Numbered from the stretch's first letter, positions 8,060 through 18,247 are shown. The stretch: 64,000 bases of DNA from GCA-2711565 sp963664245 (GCA_963664245.1 OY760934.1:558001-622000); one strand, 5' to 3'. The notes: generated by a model from the letters alone, not told the origin. A program made the numbers and translations.

Positions 8060-11000
8060 TTATAAACTTGATTCCATCCCCTCTATTGCAGTTTTCATCT
8101 GCTGAATGGTTTGCCTGAACTGTTGATCCTGGCAACGTTCGTAAGCCCAATTAATATTTGATTTGGCAATATTGTTCCATTGTTCTGCTTTAGGCAGATT
8201 TGATTCGCGTATATATTGATCTACTTTTTCGAAGGCTAAAATGGCCTCACCTACTTTTATCACAGACATAATATCAGGCAGGCTTGGCGAATTGTATACT
8301 GCTTTCCGCAGGCCTCCCATGGCCGAGTTTACGCTTTGTTTGGCACGTTGAAAATCACCCTGCCCAACGTATTGCAAAGCGGCATCCATCATTTGGAGTG
8401 CTCCCATATAATACTGCTGGGCTGCCTGCAGGCTCAATTTTTCAGGGGGCTTTATCGAAACAGAAGCGTTCCCAACTTTTTGGTTATCGATAACAAACTC
8501 TACCCTGTAAGTACCCGGTTTCAAGGGTGAATCATACGAAATAATGGAGGCATCAAAAGAAGTGTTGCCGGGCATTACCTGGTAATTTCCAACACTTACC
8601 GGATTCGACTGATTGTTTAAATACCAGTTGACGGTCAGGGTTTTCTGGTTCGGAATATCCAGCGGACAACGGGCAACAAGGCGGTTTGCTCCATATTCAA
8701 TGCTTGGAGAAACCAGCACCGGATAAAAATTATTATCCGGGCTGGCACAAATCCTCAGGTCGTGAACAATATACTGAGCATCCTGACGGGTAAGAATTGG
8801 GTCATGTTTAAGCTGAGGATTTATTTCTTGTCCTGTTCCTTTATTCTGACCGGCAGAACTTCCAGAAAAAGGATTATTATTTGTATTTTTTTGCATTACA
8901 GAAGTCTGATAGGTTTTCTTCGGGACATTAGAAGTTATCTGCCGATGTTGCTGCTGCTGTTGTTCAACATTTCGCCACTTTTCTTCTTTGCGGTCATCAG
9001 CATCAAATTCTACCGGGTCAAGTTTTGGAGTGCCTTGTAAAGCTTCCAGTTTTTGTCCGGGAACGAGGTAAGCAACATCATTGCCGTTGCGGGTTTCTAC
9101 CACACCCTCGTAAAGATAAGTTTTGGTTATTTTATTCGGGTTTACGGCAACTTCAAATTCAGTTCCCCGCACCCCTACTGCACAGGTTGGTGTGATTACC
9201 AAAAACTGGCTACCTCTTTTTTGCACCCGCACGTAAACATCCCCTCTTCGAATCATTAATTGTCCTTCAAAAAATTCAACTTCCGCATCCGGTTTAATGG
9301 CCAAAAAGGTATTGTCAGAGGAAAAAGTAACAGAAACCCCTTCTGCATCGTCACTGGTTTTTATTTTATCTCCTACATAAATAGCAATGTGCTGGTCGGT
9401 CACTTTTTGCCATTCACTGCTTCCTGCATATTTTATATGAACCGTTCCAGCATCAATTTTTAAAGTCATTGTGGCAACCTCCAGGTAATTTTCCTCCGGT
9501 TTTTTTGTGACTTCTTTAAAAGTTTCTTCGGCTTGCATCCTAAGCATTTCCTGTTGCGCATTGTTCCACCTATCATCAGGAATTTTTTCAAATTGCTGAA
9601 CTTTTTCAGGAACCGCTTTTTTAGGTGCTTTTAGTTTTTCGAGCATCTGTTTGGCCTTGGTGTTGTTCGGATCGGTTTGAACCGCCCGTTCGTATTGCCG
9701 GATTACCATTTTATCACAATCCATTTTATTGTATTCATGATTTCCCCAAAGAGCCTTGCGGGTCATTTCGCGCCATACCTCTGCACTGGTACAATACATA
9801 TCCGAAAGATCCTCCTTGGTTTTAAAATGCTTGATGCCAGGGATTAACTGATCGGCACGGACAACCAGGCGGGCGGCTTCTTTAAAGAAATCTTGTTTGG
9901 CATCGTAACTAAAAACCCGTCCCGAATAAGACGTAAATTTCATGGCCAGCAGATGGTTCAAGGCTGCTTCGTTTTCAGGGTATTTTGCCTGTTTTACTTT
10001 CTGGACAGCAGTTCGAAGAATATCCAGGGCTTGCTGTTTAGGATTGGTCGGGTTCATGGTAACACGCGAAGAATTTGAATCTTCCCAGTATTTTTTATTG
10101 AATGACTCGTCGGCTTTTTCAATAATTTTTTGGACCTCCGCACCAAGGGTAAAAAATTCCTGGCGTTGCAGTTGCTGGTAGTTGTCATCATCATCTTCTT
10201 CTTTTTTAGCTTTTGAAGAAGGTATTGAATTATCATTTTCAATGCCCTCGGAAAGCATTTCATTTAAGTTTGAAGCATTGGGGTTTTTGATGCTTTCAAT
10301 ATAAGCTTCGAACAAAGGGGTGATTTCTTCTTCCGGGATTTCAAGTTCGGGGATTGAAGTAATCATTGAACTTGATGATGGTTCGGGGTACTCGTAACCG
10401 GGGATGTATTTACGGTAAAGCACTATATCTTTCGGCTCTTCGGAGGCTTTTTCAACTTTACCATCTTCGCTGTACTTAATTTCATATGAGCTTCCGTTTG
10501 CCGGTTCAATTTTGAACCCATTCATGTTTCCATTTTTATACCAGTATTTTGACACCGTATAAAACCCTTTTAAAAAGAAGGAATTTTTTATTTTTTTACG
10601 TTCAAAATCATACCAGCTAATACTTCCTGCTCTTTGATGCTCCTTAAAAAAATCAACCGAAAATTCACCGTTCCCGGATATATTCCCTTTCCAGATTCCT
10701 TCTCCATCATCAAATTTTACCAGGTCAGAATTTAAACGGGGTTTATCTGCAAAATCATAGTCTTTATATTTAGGGTATGTCAAGGCCCCTCTTTGGGTAT
10801 AAATTTCAGGGTGCGGCAATAATTTATTTGCTTCCCAAATGCTTTGGTATTGAGCTTTTGATATTTCATTACCATTGCCGTCATAATATTTTATGGTTAT
10901 TTTCCCTTTATCGTTTATGGTTATTTTCCCATCATCGTTTTTATAATGCGGCCCAATTTGATATTTTTTGCTATTTGAGTAAACGTTACCGCATCCCATT

Positions 11001-13444
11001 AAATCTTTACGAATATAAAATAACAACTCCTCAGGTGATCCATCTTCAAGATAATCCCTTCTTACAACTTCAAGATTGCCAAACTTTATGATATGAGTGG
11101 TTATCCTGTTGCCATCCTTTTTCAGGTCCCAGTTCCAGTCCCCAATTTCCTGCAGCGTCGAGTTTTTGGCATATAATCGTTCATAGTATATGACCGTTTC
11201 ATTAGGCTGTCCGACCATTTTTGGATATATACCTGTAATAATTTTTCTTACACCCAGTCTATCCGGGAAATTAAATCCATACTCCTGGAAATCTTCAATG
11301 GTAATCATCTCCGGTTTTTCGTCAACATCAAAAGATTTAACAGTGAGCCAGTCATACGACTTATAGCATTCGATTGGGGGCAGTGTGTTATCTTGCTGGC
11401 ACTTCGTTTTATATTGAAGATCATCCACCTTTTGATTGTCAACATAGTACTCAATCTTGGCAATACTTCCATCCGGGTTATAAAAGACCCATGGTCCGAC
11501 TGATTTGTTCATCCGGTAATAACCAGTCATTTCAAGATAAACCCGCTGGGTAATTTTGTCTTTGGCAAATCTGCGATAGGGGCCGTGTTTTACCACAAAA
11601 TTATCATGAAAGGTTTCATTAGCGAGGTATTTAAATTCGGGATCAAAATATTGTTGATAACAAATTGATCTCCCATTAATCATGTGTTTTACGTACAAGT
11701 GCCCACCCAACGACATCCACTTTGCCTTTGCATCAGGAGATAGGGATAATTCCCAATATTTACCGTAAGTTGCTTTTGATGATGACTTGGCGGTTTTTGC
11801 CGTTTGTTTTTCAGGTTCTTTCTTTTCCTCAACAACGGTCACTTTTTTAGACACTTTTGCCCCGGCAAACAAACCATTGTAATCAGGAACGGCATCTTGC
11901 TTTTTCTGAGCAACTTCTTCTTTATCTTCTTCTTTTTCAGATTGGTTCTGAGCTTTTGCAATAAAAATCACAATTGTTTTTGGAGTGCATCTTAATTGAA
12001 TACTTTTATTCAAAATTTTTGGATCGCGCGAAAAGGATAGGCTTAAATTATGTTCCATTCCCTTCAGATGTTTAGGGATTACGATTTCTTTGGTAAACTC
12101 AGATAAAAAATCTCCCATGTTATTTCTAAAAGCAAGGATTTCATTTAGAACAACCTCATCATCAATTAATATTCGCATTTGTACCCGATCAAGCCATTGC
12201 CCATCCCATTTAGCGACAAATCTAACAGTAGCTAGTTTTCCGGGGAAAAGCCCATAAGTGGGCTCAATACTTAAGGATTCTATATTCAGAACCCGATCGT
12301 TTGCCGTTCTTTCAAAATTACCGCCTCCCTGTTTACTTTCGCTTGTATTAGCAGTTGTTTTTCCCTCCGTATTCTGCTCTTTAGAAGCGCCACAATGTTT
12401 GTTATACATCCGATCGAAGATGGGTTTTACTACAGCTAGGAATTCGATCCAACGTTGGTCGTGATAACGTAGAAACTCGTCTTTTTTATCTATATCATCG
12501 CTGGCACTGATATTCCCTTTTATCTTGATCCAATCTGTACGCGCATCATTTTTGATAGCCTCATAAGCCTTCTTAAATTGCTCACAGGTAGATTCGTAAA
12601 CTTCAAAATCCTTACAAAGTTCTTCTACATCTTTCTGAAATGGTCCATAATTCCAGTTATAATCGTTGTCAGCATAGGTCAATCCGGTAAAAGGCTTATC
12701 GTCCACCTTGCTCTTAATTTGTTGGATGTTTCTCATATTTGCTTTAAACTCAGCAATATCTTTTTTCCATAAATTAATTTTCCATTGCAGGTATTCAAAT
12801 TTCTTTTTTGAACGCTCGGCCCGCTCAACAACCATTTTTACACTTTCTTGAAAAGCTTGAATATTTTTTTGATCCTTATGGGTTTCATAAATTTGTTTTA
12901 CCCCTTCATACAATTCTTTCGAATGACTATAAACATCATATATCGCTTTTGGAACATTCCCCGTAGAATAATCCTCCATCATATCCTTTGCTGCGTCGTA
13001 CGATTTTTTTGCCATCTGTAAATAAGCGTAAAGCTTATCCATATTATTCAAATCCTTCATCGCCTGAAGACCTTCTTTTGTTTCTTCAGTAAGATTCATG
13101 TGCTGTTTGCAAAGGCTTAGTTTCTTGTCGTAATACGCCGTTGTAAATTGATCGGGCAATTGAACTTTTAAGCTAAACTTAAAATTCGGGTTCTCCTTTT
13201 TTGCCTTCATTTGCATATCATAACTCACTACGCCCCAACTAATTTCGTTACGCACATAAGAGTTTAATTTATTCAACAGTTCCAGGCTTTCATCAAGTTT
13301 TCCTTGTTCAGCCAAAAAATTAATCATTTCCACATCCGCATTAATTTTTTGGATAGCCTGTTTTACTGTCTCTTCAGAAGAACCTGCAAAAGCAGTGCTC
13401 AACAAAGTGAAAAATACGCTTACGATTAAACAAAACTTTTTCAT
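8060..13444 (-). CDS. Giant secreted multidomain protein with FecR domain
   Basis: About 1,794 residues. ATG 13444 gives the signal peptide MKKFCLIVSVFFTLLSTAFA; an ATG at 13474 overlaps the previous gene and would bury the signal. Domains in order, approximate: helical/coiled-coil 20-340; beta domain about 390-490; Lys/Glu-rich linker; repeated Tyr/Gly-rich MORN-like strands 570-960 (such as HGPYRRF and VGPWVFYNPDGSI); TPR-like helices 1110-1270; FecR domain 1325-1465 (VGDKIKTSDDAEGVSVTF, CAVGVRGTEFEV, YEGVVE); an Ig-like domain near 1560-1665 (LTVNWYLNNQ, PLKPGTYRVEFVI); and a helical tail. FecR domains normally sit in anti-sigma sensors; here the domain is inside a secreted protein. The Ig-like part resembles domains in neighbouring genes. 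Function unknown. Confidence 0.88.
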   Translation of the reverse strand: MKKFCLIVSVFFTLLSTAFAGSSEETVKQAIQKINADVEMINFLAEQGKLDESLELLNKLNSYVRNEISWGVVSYDMQMKAKKENPNFKFSLKVQLPDQFTTAYYDKKLSLCKQHMNLTEETKEGLQAMKDLNNMDKLYAYLQMAKKSYDAAKDMMEDYSTGNVPKAIYDVYSHSKELYEGVKQIYETHKDQKNIQAFQESVKMVVERAERSKKKFEYLQWKINLWKKDIAEFKANMRNIQQIKSKVDDKPFTGLTYADNDYNWNYGPFQKDVEELCKDFEVYESTCEQFKKAYEAIKNDARTDWIKIKGNISASDDIDKKDEFLRYHDQRWIEFLAVVKPIFDRMYNKHCGASKEQNTEGKTTANTSESKQGGGNFERTANDRVLNIESLSIEPTYGLFPGKLATVRFVAKWDGQWLDRVQMRILIDDEVVLNEILAFRNNMGDFLSEFTKEIVIPKHLKGMEHNLSLSFSRDPKILNKSIQLRCTPKTIVIFIAKAQNQSEKEEDKEEVAQKKQDAVPDYNGLFAGAKVSKKVTVVEEKKEPEKQTAKTAKSSSKATYGKYWELSLSPDAKAKWMSLGGHLYVKHMINGRSICYQQYFDPEFKYLANETFHDNFVVKHGPYRRFAKDKITQRVYLEMTGYYRMNKSVGPWVFYNPDGSIAKIEYYVDNQKVDDLQYKTKCQQDNTLPPIECYKSYDWLTVKSFDVDEKPEMITIEDFQEYGFNFPDRLGVRKIITGIYPKMVGQPNETVIYYERLYAKNSTLQEIGDWNWDLKKDGNRITTHIIKFGNLEVVRRDYLEDGSPEELLFYIRKDLMGCGNVYSNSKKYQIGPHYKNDDGKITINDKGKITIKYYDGNGNEISKAQYQSIWEANKLLPHPEIYTQRGALTYPKYKDYDFADKPRLNSDLVKFDDGEGIWKGNISGNGEFSVDFFKEHQRAGSISWYDFERKKIKNSFFLKGFYTVSKYWYKNGNMNGFKIEPANGSSYEIKYSEDGKVEKASEEPKDIVLYRKYIPGYEYPEPSSSSMITSIPELEIPEEEITPLFEAYIESIKNPNASNLNEMLSEGIENDNSIPSSKAKKEEDDDDNYQQLQRQEFFTLGAEVQKIIEKADESFNKKYWEDSNSSRVTMNPTNPKQQALDILRTAVQKVKQAKYPENEAALNHLLAMKFTSYSGRVFSYDAKQDFFKEAARLVVRADQLIPGIKHFKTKEDLSDMYCTSAEVWREMTRKALWGNHEYNKMDCDKMVIRQYERAVQTDPNNTKAKQMLEKLKAPKKAVPEKVQQFEKIPDDRWNNAQQEMLRMQAEETFKEVTKKPEENYLEVATMTLKIDAGTVHIKYAGSSEWQKVTDQHIAIYVGDKIKTSDDAEGVSVTFSSDNTFLAIKPDAEVEFFEGQLMIRRGDVYVRVQKRGSQFLVITPTCAVGVRGTEFEVAVNPNKITKTYLYEGVVETRNGNDVAYLVPGQKLEALQGTPKLDPVEFDADDRKEEKWRNVEQQQQQHRQITSNVPKKTYQTSVMQKNTNNNPFSGSSAGQNKGTGQEINPQLKHDPILTRQDAQYIVHDLRICASPDNNFYPVLVSPSIEYGANRLVARCPLDIPNQKTLTVNWYLNNQSNPVSVGNYQVMPGNTSFDASIISYDSPLKPGTYRVEFVIDNQKVGNASVSIKPPEKLSLQAAQQYYMGALQMMDAALQYVGQGDFQRAKQSVNSAMGGLRKAVYNSPSLPDIMSVIKVGEAILAFEKVDQYIRESNLPKAEQWNNIAKSNINWAYERCQDQQFRQTIQQMKTAIEGMESSL

Positions 13445-13455
13445 AACAATTAAGA

Positions 13456-14103
13456 TTAAAAATTTATTTCGCAATCAGGGTGCAATAATTTAAAGGCTTC
13501 AACTTCTTCCGGGGCAATTCCTTTTGGGAAATATACAATGCTCAATTGGGGTAATTTCATAACGGCCTCAATGCTCTTAATTTTAGTACTGAAGCACACT
13601 AAGACTTGCAATTTGGTTTTATTGGCCAACACATCCAGGTTTTCCACGTCGGTAATTTGAATATAAAGCTCTTCCAGCATTTTATGTTTCTCTAATGCCC
13701 GAATACTGGTAATATGATTATCCGGAAGATTAACCGATTTTAAACTATCCAGATCGGCCAAAGCATCAATATTTTGAATAAAGCAAGAACCCGCCGATAC
13801 CGATTTAAGTTTTTTTAATTTTTTTAACGGATCAAGGTTGGTTTCTCCCAATGGAAAATGGTCGCATGTTACCCGTTCCAAATTCAGTATCCGCTTTAGG
13901 TCTTCATCGGTAGGTTTTTTTCCTATTTTATCAATTTCGCGAAGAAATACAATTTGCCAGGTTTCATTCAAATCGTTCCACCATATTCTGGCTTCATTAT
14001 CCCCAACATCCATCTTCTTCTTATTTTTTACAATCATTTTACACGAACAAAATGATAATAAAAATGAGAAAAATAGCAATATATATTTACTCCTTATTTT
14101 CAT
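13456..14103 (-). CDS. Leucine-rich-repeat lipoprotein
   Basis: 215 residues. The signal peptide has lipobox LSFCSC. About five leucine-rich repeats lie in residues 90-200 (for example LKKLKSVSAG, LDSLKSVNLPDNHITSI, LEELYIQITDVENLDVL), the short irregular type of internalin-like or Bacteroidota surface LRR proteins. It probably binds another protein outside the cell. It lies 11 bases before the giant FecR-domain gene, so the two are likely translated from one message. Confidence 0.85.
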   Translation of the reverse strand: MKIRSKYILLFFSFLLSFCSCKMIVKNKKKMDVGDNEARIWWNDLNETWQIVFLREIDKIGKKPTDEDLKRILNLERVTCDHFPLGETNLDPLKKLKKLKSVSAGSCFIQNIDALADLDSLKSVNLPDNHITSIRALEKHKMLEELYIQITDVENLDVLANKTKLQVLVCFSTKIKSIEAVMKLPQLSIVYFPKGIAPEEVEAFKLLHPDCEINF

Positions 14104-14112
14104 TTCTTAAAA

Positions 14113-14140
14113 AATACAGAACCAGGGAAAGCCCTGGTTC
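14113..14140 (-). terminator. Terminator hairpin within the secreted-protein locus
   Basis: Stem GAACCAGGG/CCCTGGTTC; reading leftward it is followed by TGTATTTTTT. It lies after the 163-residue protein gene and may reduce transcription into the LRR and giant genes. Confidence 0.75.
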
Positions 14141-14150
14141 CATAAATCAA

Positions 14151-14642
14151 TTAAGGGTTATAATTCGTTACCCGTCCCTTGCTGTCATATTTTACAAATG
14201 TTCCGGCAGGGATCTTTACATTACGGCCATTTACAAGGGTCATTGTAATAGGCGTAGCTACGGTTCCTTCCGTTAACAAACCTCTTGAATCAAACTTAAC
14301 CTTGGTTCCTTTTTTAAACTTAAAGGTGCGGCTTCCACCCAAAACAGTTAAGGGATGATCTTGAGCCAGATGCCCCTCATAAACTTTCGCATTGGCATCA
14401 AATCTTATCCAATAGCCTGCCATAAACTTGAGAACCCTGTTACTAGGAATAGCGAATGGATGATCTTTAGCTAAAACCCCCTGGGTTACACGGTTTTTCT
14501 TGTCCAAAATTACTTTACCCGGTACGAAACGGACGTTATTGCCGCTTACCGTTGTGTAAACTTTTCCTTGTGCAAATGCTCCAAGACTAATAAATAAAAA
14601 TGCTATTAGTGCGAACAAATAAATTTTTGTTTTGTTTCTCAT
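14151..14642 (-). CDS. Secreted repeat protein, unknown function
   Basis: 163 residues with a signal peptide (cleavage near AFAQG). The mature part consists of about four copies of a ~33-residue unit built around V.F..G..V.FD..G.V.(E/Q)G.LA.DHP(L/F), such as WIRFDANAKVYEGHLAQDHPL, KVKFDSRGLLTEGTVATP and FVKYDSKGRVTNY. The pattern recalls MORN-like or DUF6799-like beta repeats, which I assign only tentatively. It is probably exported to periplasm or surface. It lies in the leftward locus after the PsbP-like protein gene and is followed by a terminator. Confidence 0.8.
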   Translation of the reverse strand: MRNKTKIYLFALIAFLFISLGAFAQGKVYTTVSGNNVRFVPGKVILDKKNRVTQGVLAKDHPFAIPSNRVLKFMAGYWIRFDANAKVYEGHLAQDHPLTVLGGSRTFKFKKGTKVKFDSRGLLTEGTVATPITMTLVNGRNVKIPAGTFVKYDSKGRVTNYNP

Positions 14643-14706
14643 GATTTCAAATTTTAATGAATACTTGCATTTTATTTAGACACAATTTTTGTTGCAATTC
14701 AAACTG

Positions 14707-15567
14707 CTATCTTTTCCTAAAAATGAAGGTAATATTATCGGATGTACGTTTTAGTTCATTTCCGCTTAAGGTGTAGGTATCTACAATTCCACCACCACTA
14801 TGATGCAATGATAATTGAGAACCGTTTAGTTTCCAATTTCCTTCATTTCCGCCAATATAATTTCCTGAATTTTTAGGCTGATAAACTTCTTTATAAGTCC
14901 CGTTTTCATAAATTTCAATCCGGTGAAAATTAGTTCTTGAAGGCCCATCAGAGCGGCTTACAAAATAGTATATGCCGGCAATTCCCTGGCTTGAATTTTG
15001 GTTCTGAACCTTTGATGCCAACCCACTTAAACCGGAGCTCGATTGAGAAGTATTTCCTACTCCATCTATTTTAAATGATGTAGAAATAAATTGAATATCT
15101 GCCCTGTAATTTTCTGCCAAGGAAGAGGCTACCAAAATGGTTAAAATATAAGCCTTTGAATTTTGCAGGGTATAAAAAACGGCAATATCAACTTTGTTTC
15201 CGTTATAATCCATGGAATAAATGCCCTGCTTGCCCGGGATACCATTTTTTGAAGTTAAATCTTTCAACTCCAGCCTTGTTGCCGAAGCCAGCATGTTTTT
15301 TTCGTAAATCGGGATAAGCAACTCATAAGTTATCTGCTCGGTAATGTTAAAGATACGGATGCTGGTTGCAGCGTTTTGGTCGGCACTATAAAGATCGTAC
15401 ACTTTATCGCTCCCGTCCATATAATTTTTTTGCGACCAGGATGAAGGAACATTTACGCGAAAACCCCATTGGGTATCAACAATATTTTGTGCCATTAACT
15501 GTACACTCATAAATATTGTAATAACTAAAGAAAGAAATGTCGTTTTTTTCAAAATTCTTGTTTTCAT
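14707..15567 (-). CDS. Secreted PsbP-like domain protein
   Basis: 286 residues with a signal peptide ending VQLMAQN. Residues 30-165 (WGFRVNVPSSWSQKNYMDGSDKVYD...SKNGIPGKQGIYSMDYNG) form a PsbP/DcrB-like domain clearly paralogous to the N-terminus of the next gene upstream; the YMDG(S/T)DKVYD and NGIPGKQG segments are nearly identical. A Ser/Gly/Gln linker (SSSGLSGLASKVQNQ) follows, then a C-terminal beta domain (GIYYFVSRSDGPSRTNFHRIEIYENGTYKE) with the look of a lipocalin-like barrel of about 80 residues. Role unknown; exported. It is one of the members tying the locus together by shared domains. Confidence 0.82.
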   Translation of the reverse strand: MKTRILKKTTFLSLVITIFMSVQLMAQNIVDTQWGFRVNVPSSWSQKNYMDGSDKVYDLYSADQNAATSIRIFNITEQITYELLIPIYEKNMLASATRLELKDLTSKNGIPGKQGIYSMDYNGNKVDIAVFYTLQNSKAYILTILVASSLAENYRADIQFISTSFKIDGVGNTSQSSSGLSGLASKVQNQNSSQGIAGIYYFVSRSDGPSRTNFHRIEIYENGTYKEVYQPKNSGNYIGGNEGNWKLNGSQLSLHHSGGGIVDTYTLSGNELKRTSDNITFIFRKR

Positions 15568-15596
15568 AACTTTATGGGTTAAAAAATTTATAATTC

Positions 15597-18185
15597 TTAA
15601 GGATATACTATTCGAAATGTAACTTGCGGAATTTGCTCGCCGTTTTCTTGAACCAGCTCATACTTTTGGAAAATCAACTTGGGTTTCTCGCCACTTCCCG
15701 AAGCATAACAGGCACAAACTTTATTCAATGGAATAGTACTAAACTGATTAGAAGACTTGCAATATAAATCAGTCAAATTAACAGAAAGCGTTGCATTTAT
15801 ATCGCTATAATCGGTGGGCAGCAAACCTCCCATAATTAAAAGCTTGTCGGTTGCCGGAGCCAGATAAAATCCATATCCCGAGAACTCATTCATAGGGACA
15901 ATGGCCCTTTTTTCAAAATCAAAGATTTCGTAAGCTTTAATTACAAAGGTATTATCAGAAGCTGGATTTCTTACTTCATTATTTACGTGCGGTTCTTTAA
16001 ATTGCTTATAAAAATCGGGGGCATATTTATTTACCTGCTCATCAGTATAGCTAAACAAATTATATAAGCCAGCCACCCAGCCTGCGTAAGGTCCGTTAAA
16101 TTCAAGCGAATATAAATGATAATCGATCCCAAGATCAACTTTCTTCCATTTTCGCCCCCCGTTTTCGGTATGCAATAAAGTTCCTTTATTGCCACATGCC
16201 CAGCCTTCATCTTTGGTTACAAAGTAAATATCATTCAATCCCTGGTGTGCACACTCAACCATGGCCGATCCCTGCCGGGTCCAGCTTTGACCGCCATTTT
16301 CAGTATAAAAAACATTTCCGATATCGGCACAAATCCAGCCATGATCTTCATCTGCGAAACTCAAGGCGTTCATAAAGTATCCGCTCTGCGTATAACTATC
16401 AAATTCATAAACCTTCCAGCTTTGGCCACCATCTGTTGTTTTCATTACCTGAGCCTTTAGCACCCCGGTTTTTAAGGGGATGATGTAAGCAATATTTTCA
16501 TTCACCATTTCTACGGCTTCCAAGTGAACATCAAGCGGAGACTGAACTTTTTGCCAATGCTGCCCCCCATCGTTGGTTACCAAAATGGTTGCATTTTGAC
16601 CAACAGCTATTCCTTTTTTGGTATTCGCAAAGCTGATGCTTTTCAGGTTCTCGCGGGTAGACGTTTGCTGAACGTACCAGGTGGTTCCACCATTACCAGA
16701 AAACATAATCATTCCTTTTCTGCCACACATCCAGCTATACCTGTAACTTAAGCTGCAAATATCTTCCGAATCATCCACCACGTAATGTTTATTATCCTGA
16801 AAAAATGAAAACGAATGTCGGTCAGGCTGCTCCGACTCATTCCGAATAGTCATCATGTGAGAGGCATACATGGTACTTTTGCGTGTCCCAACGGCCATCA
16901 CCTGCCAACGATCCAACAAGCCAGATGATAAACTTTTCATCATCATACTGCTTTTAAGCGGCTCGGCTTTCCATTCACCATCTGAAATAGAAACATCTTG
17001 CCAAAAAGCACGTTGAGCAGCTACATTATACGGATCTGTATTATCTGAATATTGTTTGCGATCGCTGGATTTAGAAAAATTCCTCTCACTCTTTTCTTCA
17101 ACATCTTCAAGCACAAGCACCGATTTTGCTTTTATTTGGGAACCCGCAAAAAGCTGGGATGTTTCGTTTGTATTCATTGTTTTTTCAGCATCTCCATAAG
17201 AAGAGTCAAACGCGTTCGATTCCGGAATTGCTTCAACCACCACAAACGATTGCTGTTTAATCACCTTTCCATCAACGCTAAACTCAAGGTGGTAATCGCC
17301 AAGTGGCCATCCGTTTGTAGGCTTGGATAATGATGCATTGCTCGAACCCTCGTTAGCAGGGAATTCATAAAACGACTGATCGATCAGGATGTTATTTTGG
17401 TCAAAAAACCATTTCACATTCAGTTGTTTTCCGGCAGCATCTCCTTGCCAGTCAAAAACCACGTACAAAACTCCGGTGCTTGGAACAAAAGTGGTTGTTT
17501 GGTTGAGCAAATCTGTTTTACCATTTAGCTGATCGCCCATCCGGATATTTGTAAGCATTACACCAGCAGAACCGGAGAGTTGTGTTGATTCTTGCTGAGA
17601 AACATCTTGCCCAAGTGATTGATCCTGTACTTTGCCGGATAAACCACCTAATCCACCACTCGATTGAGATTGAGGCTCTTTGCGTTCATACCCGGGAATA
17701 ATAAAAGATTTCAATATTTTCGATATCTCTTCCTGCTTTTGCTGAAACATGGAAGTTGGAACAATCCCCATCAGGGTATAACCTTGTCCTTTTTGAATGA
17801 CATAAAATACGCTGATCCCCACCTGCTGCCCATTATACTGCGCCAGGTAAGAACCTTGTTTCCCCGGAATCCCATTTGTTGAAGTTATGCTTTCCAGGCT
17901 TTGGCGTTGTTTTCCGGCGGGCAGGTAGTTTTCTTCGAAAACTTGTATCAGCAAATTCATGCTTAATCCCGCTCCGGCCTTAAATGAGCGAACCTGAATA
18001 AATGCATTTTCATCAGCACTAAGAAAATCATAAACTTTATCAGTGCCATCCATGTAGGTATTTGCGCCCCAATTATCAGGTACTTCAATACTAAACCGAT
18101 ATTGTTTTTCGATATAATCCTTTGCGTTTAAAACTGTTAAAATTCCTAATAATAGAAAGAGAAGTATGGTGTTTCTTATTTTCAT
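15597..18185 (-). CDS. Secreted PsbP-like / Ig-like / YCF48-propeller protein
   Basis: 862 residues. Signal peptide 1-21. A PsbP-like domain (about 25-165) is paralogous to the 14707-15567 product. A Gly/Ser/Gln linker follows, then an Ig-like domain (about 205-320; LNVKWFFDQ, NGWPLGDYHLEF) shared with two small lipoproteins of this locus. Residues about 480-720 are YCF48/BNR-type propeller repeats with the signature NGG(T/Q)(T/S)W seen at least five times (NGGTTWYV, DGGQHWQKV, DGGQSWKV, NGGQSWTR, NGGRKWKK). The C-terminal beta region is unassigned. It is an exported protein probably involved in envelope protein-protein contact; no enzyme motif is visible. Confidence 0.85.
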   Translation of the reverse strand: MKIRNTILLFLLLGILTVLNAKDYIEKQYRFSIEVPDNWGANTYMDGTDKVYDFLSADENAFIQVRSFKAGAGLSMNLLIQVFEENYLPAGKQRQSLESITSTNGIPGKQGSYLAQYNGQQVGISVFYVIQKGQGYTLMGIVPTSMFQQKQEEISKILKSFIIPGYERKEPQSQSSGGLGGLSGKVQDQSLGQDVSQQESTQLSGSAGVMLTNIRMGDQLNGKTDLLNQTTTFVPSTGVLYVVFDWQGDAAGKQLNVKWFFDQNNILIDQSFYEFPANEGSSNASLSKPTNGWPLGDYHLEFSVDGKVIKQQSFVVVEAIPESNAFDSSYGDAEKTMNTNETSQLFAGSQIKAKSVLVLEDVEEKSERNFSKSSDRKQYSDNTDPYNVAAQRAFWQDVSISDGEWKAEPLKSSMMMKSLSSGLLDRWQVMAVGTRKSTMYASHMMTIRNESEQPDRHSFSFFQDNKHYVVDDSEDICSLSYRYSWMCGRKGMIMFSGNGGTTWYVQQTSTRENLKSISFANTKKGIAVGQNATILVTNDGGQHWQKVQSPLDVHLEAVEMVNENIAYIIPLKTGVLKAQVMKTTDGGQSWKVYEFDSYTQSGYFMNALSFADEDHGWICADIGNVFYTENGGQSWTRQGSAMVECAHQGLNDIYFVTKDEGWACGNKGTLLHTENGGRKWKKVDLGIDYHLYSLEFNGPYAGWVAGLYNLFSYTDEQVNKYAPDFYKQFKEPHVNNEVRNPASDNTFVIKAYEIFDFEKRAIVPMNEFSGYGFYLAPATDKLLIMGGLLPTDYSDINATLSVNLTDLYCKSSNQFSTIPLNKVCACYASGSGEKPKLIFQKYELVQENGEQIPQVTFRIVYP

Positions 18186-18247
18186 CGGAGCATTTTTTAA
18201 ATTAAATCTTTTGCAGAATCATTAATCCATCAAAACAAGATCATTTC

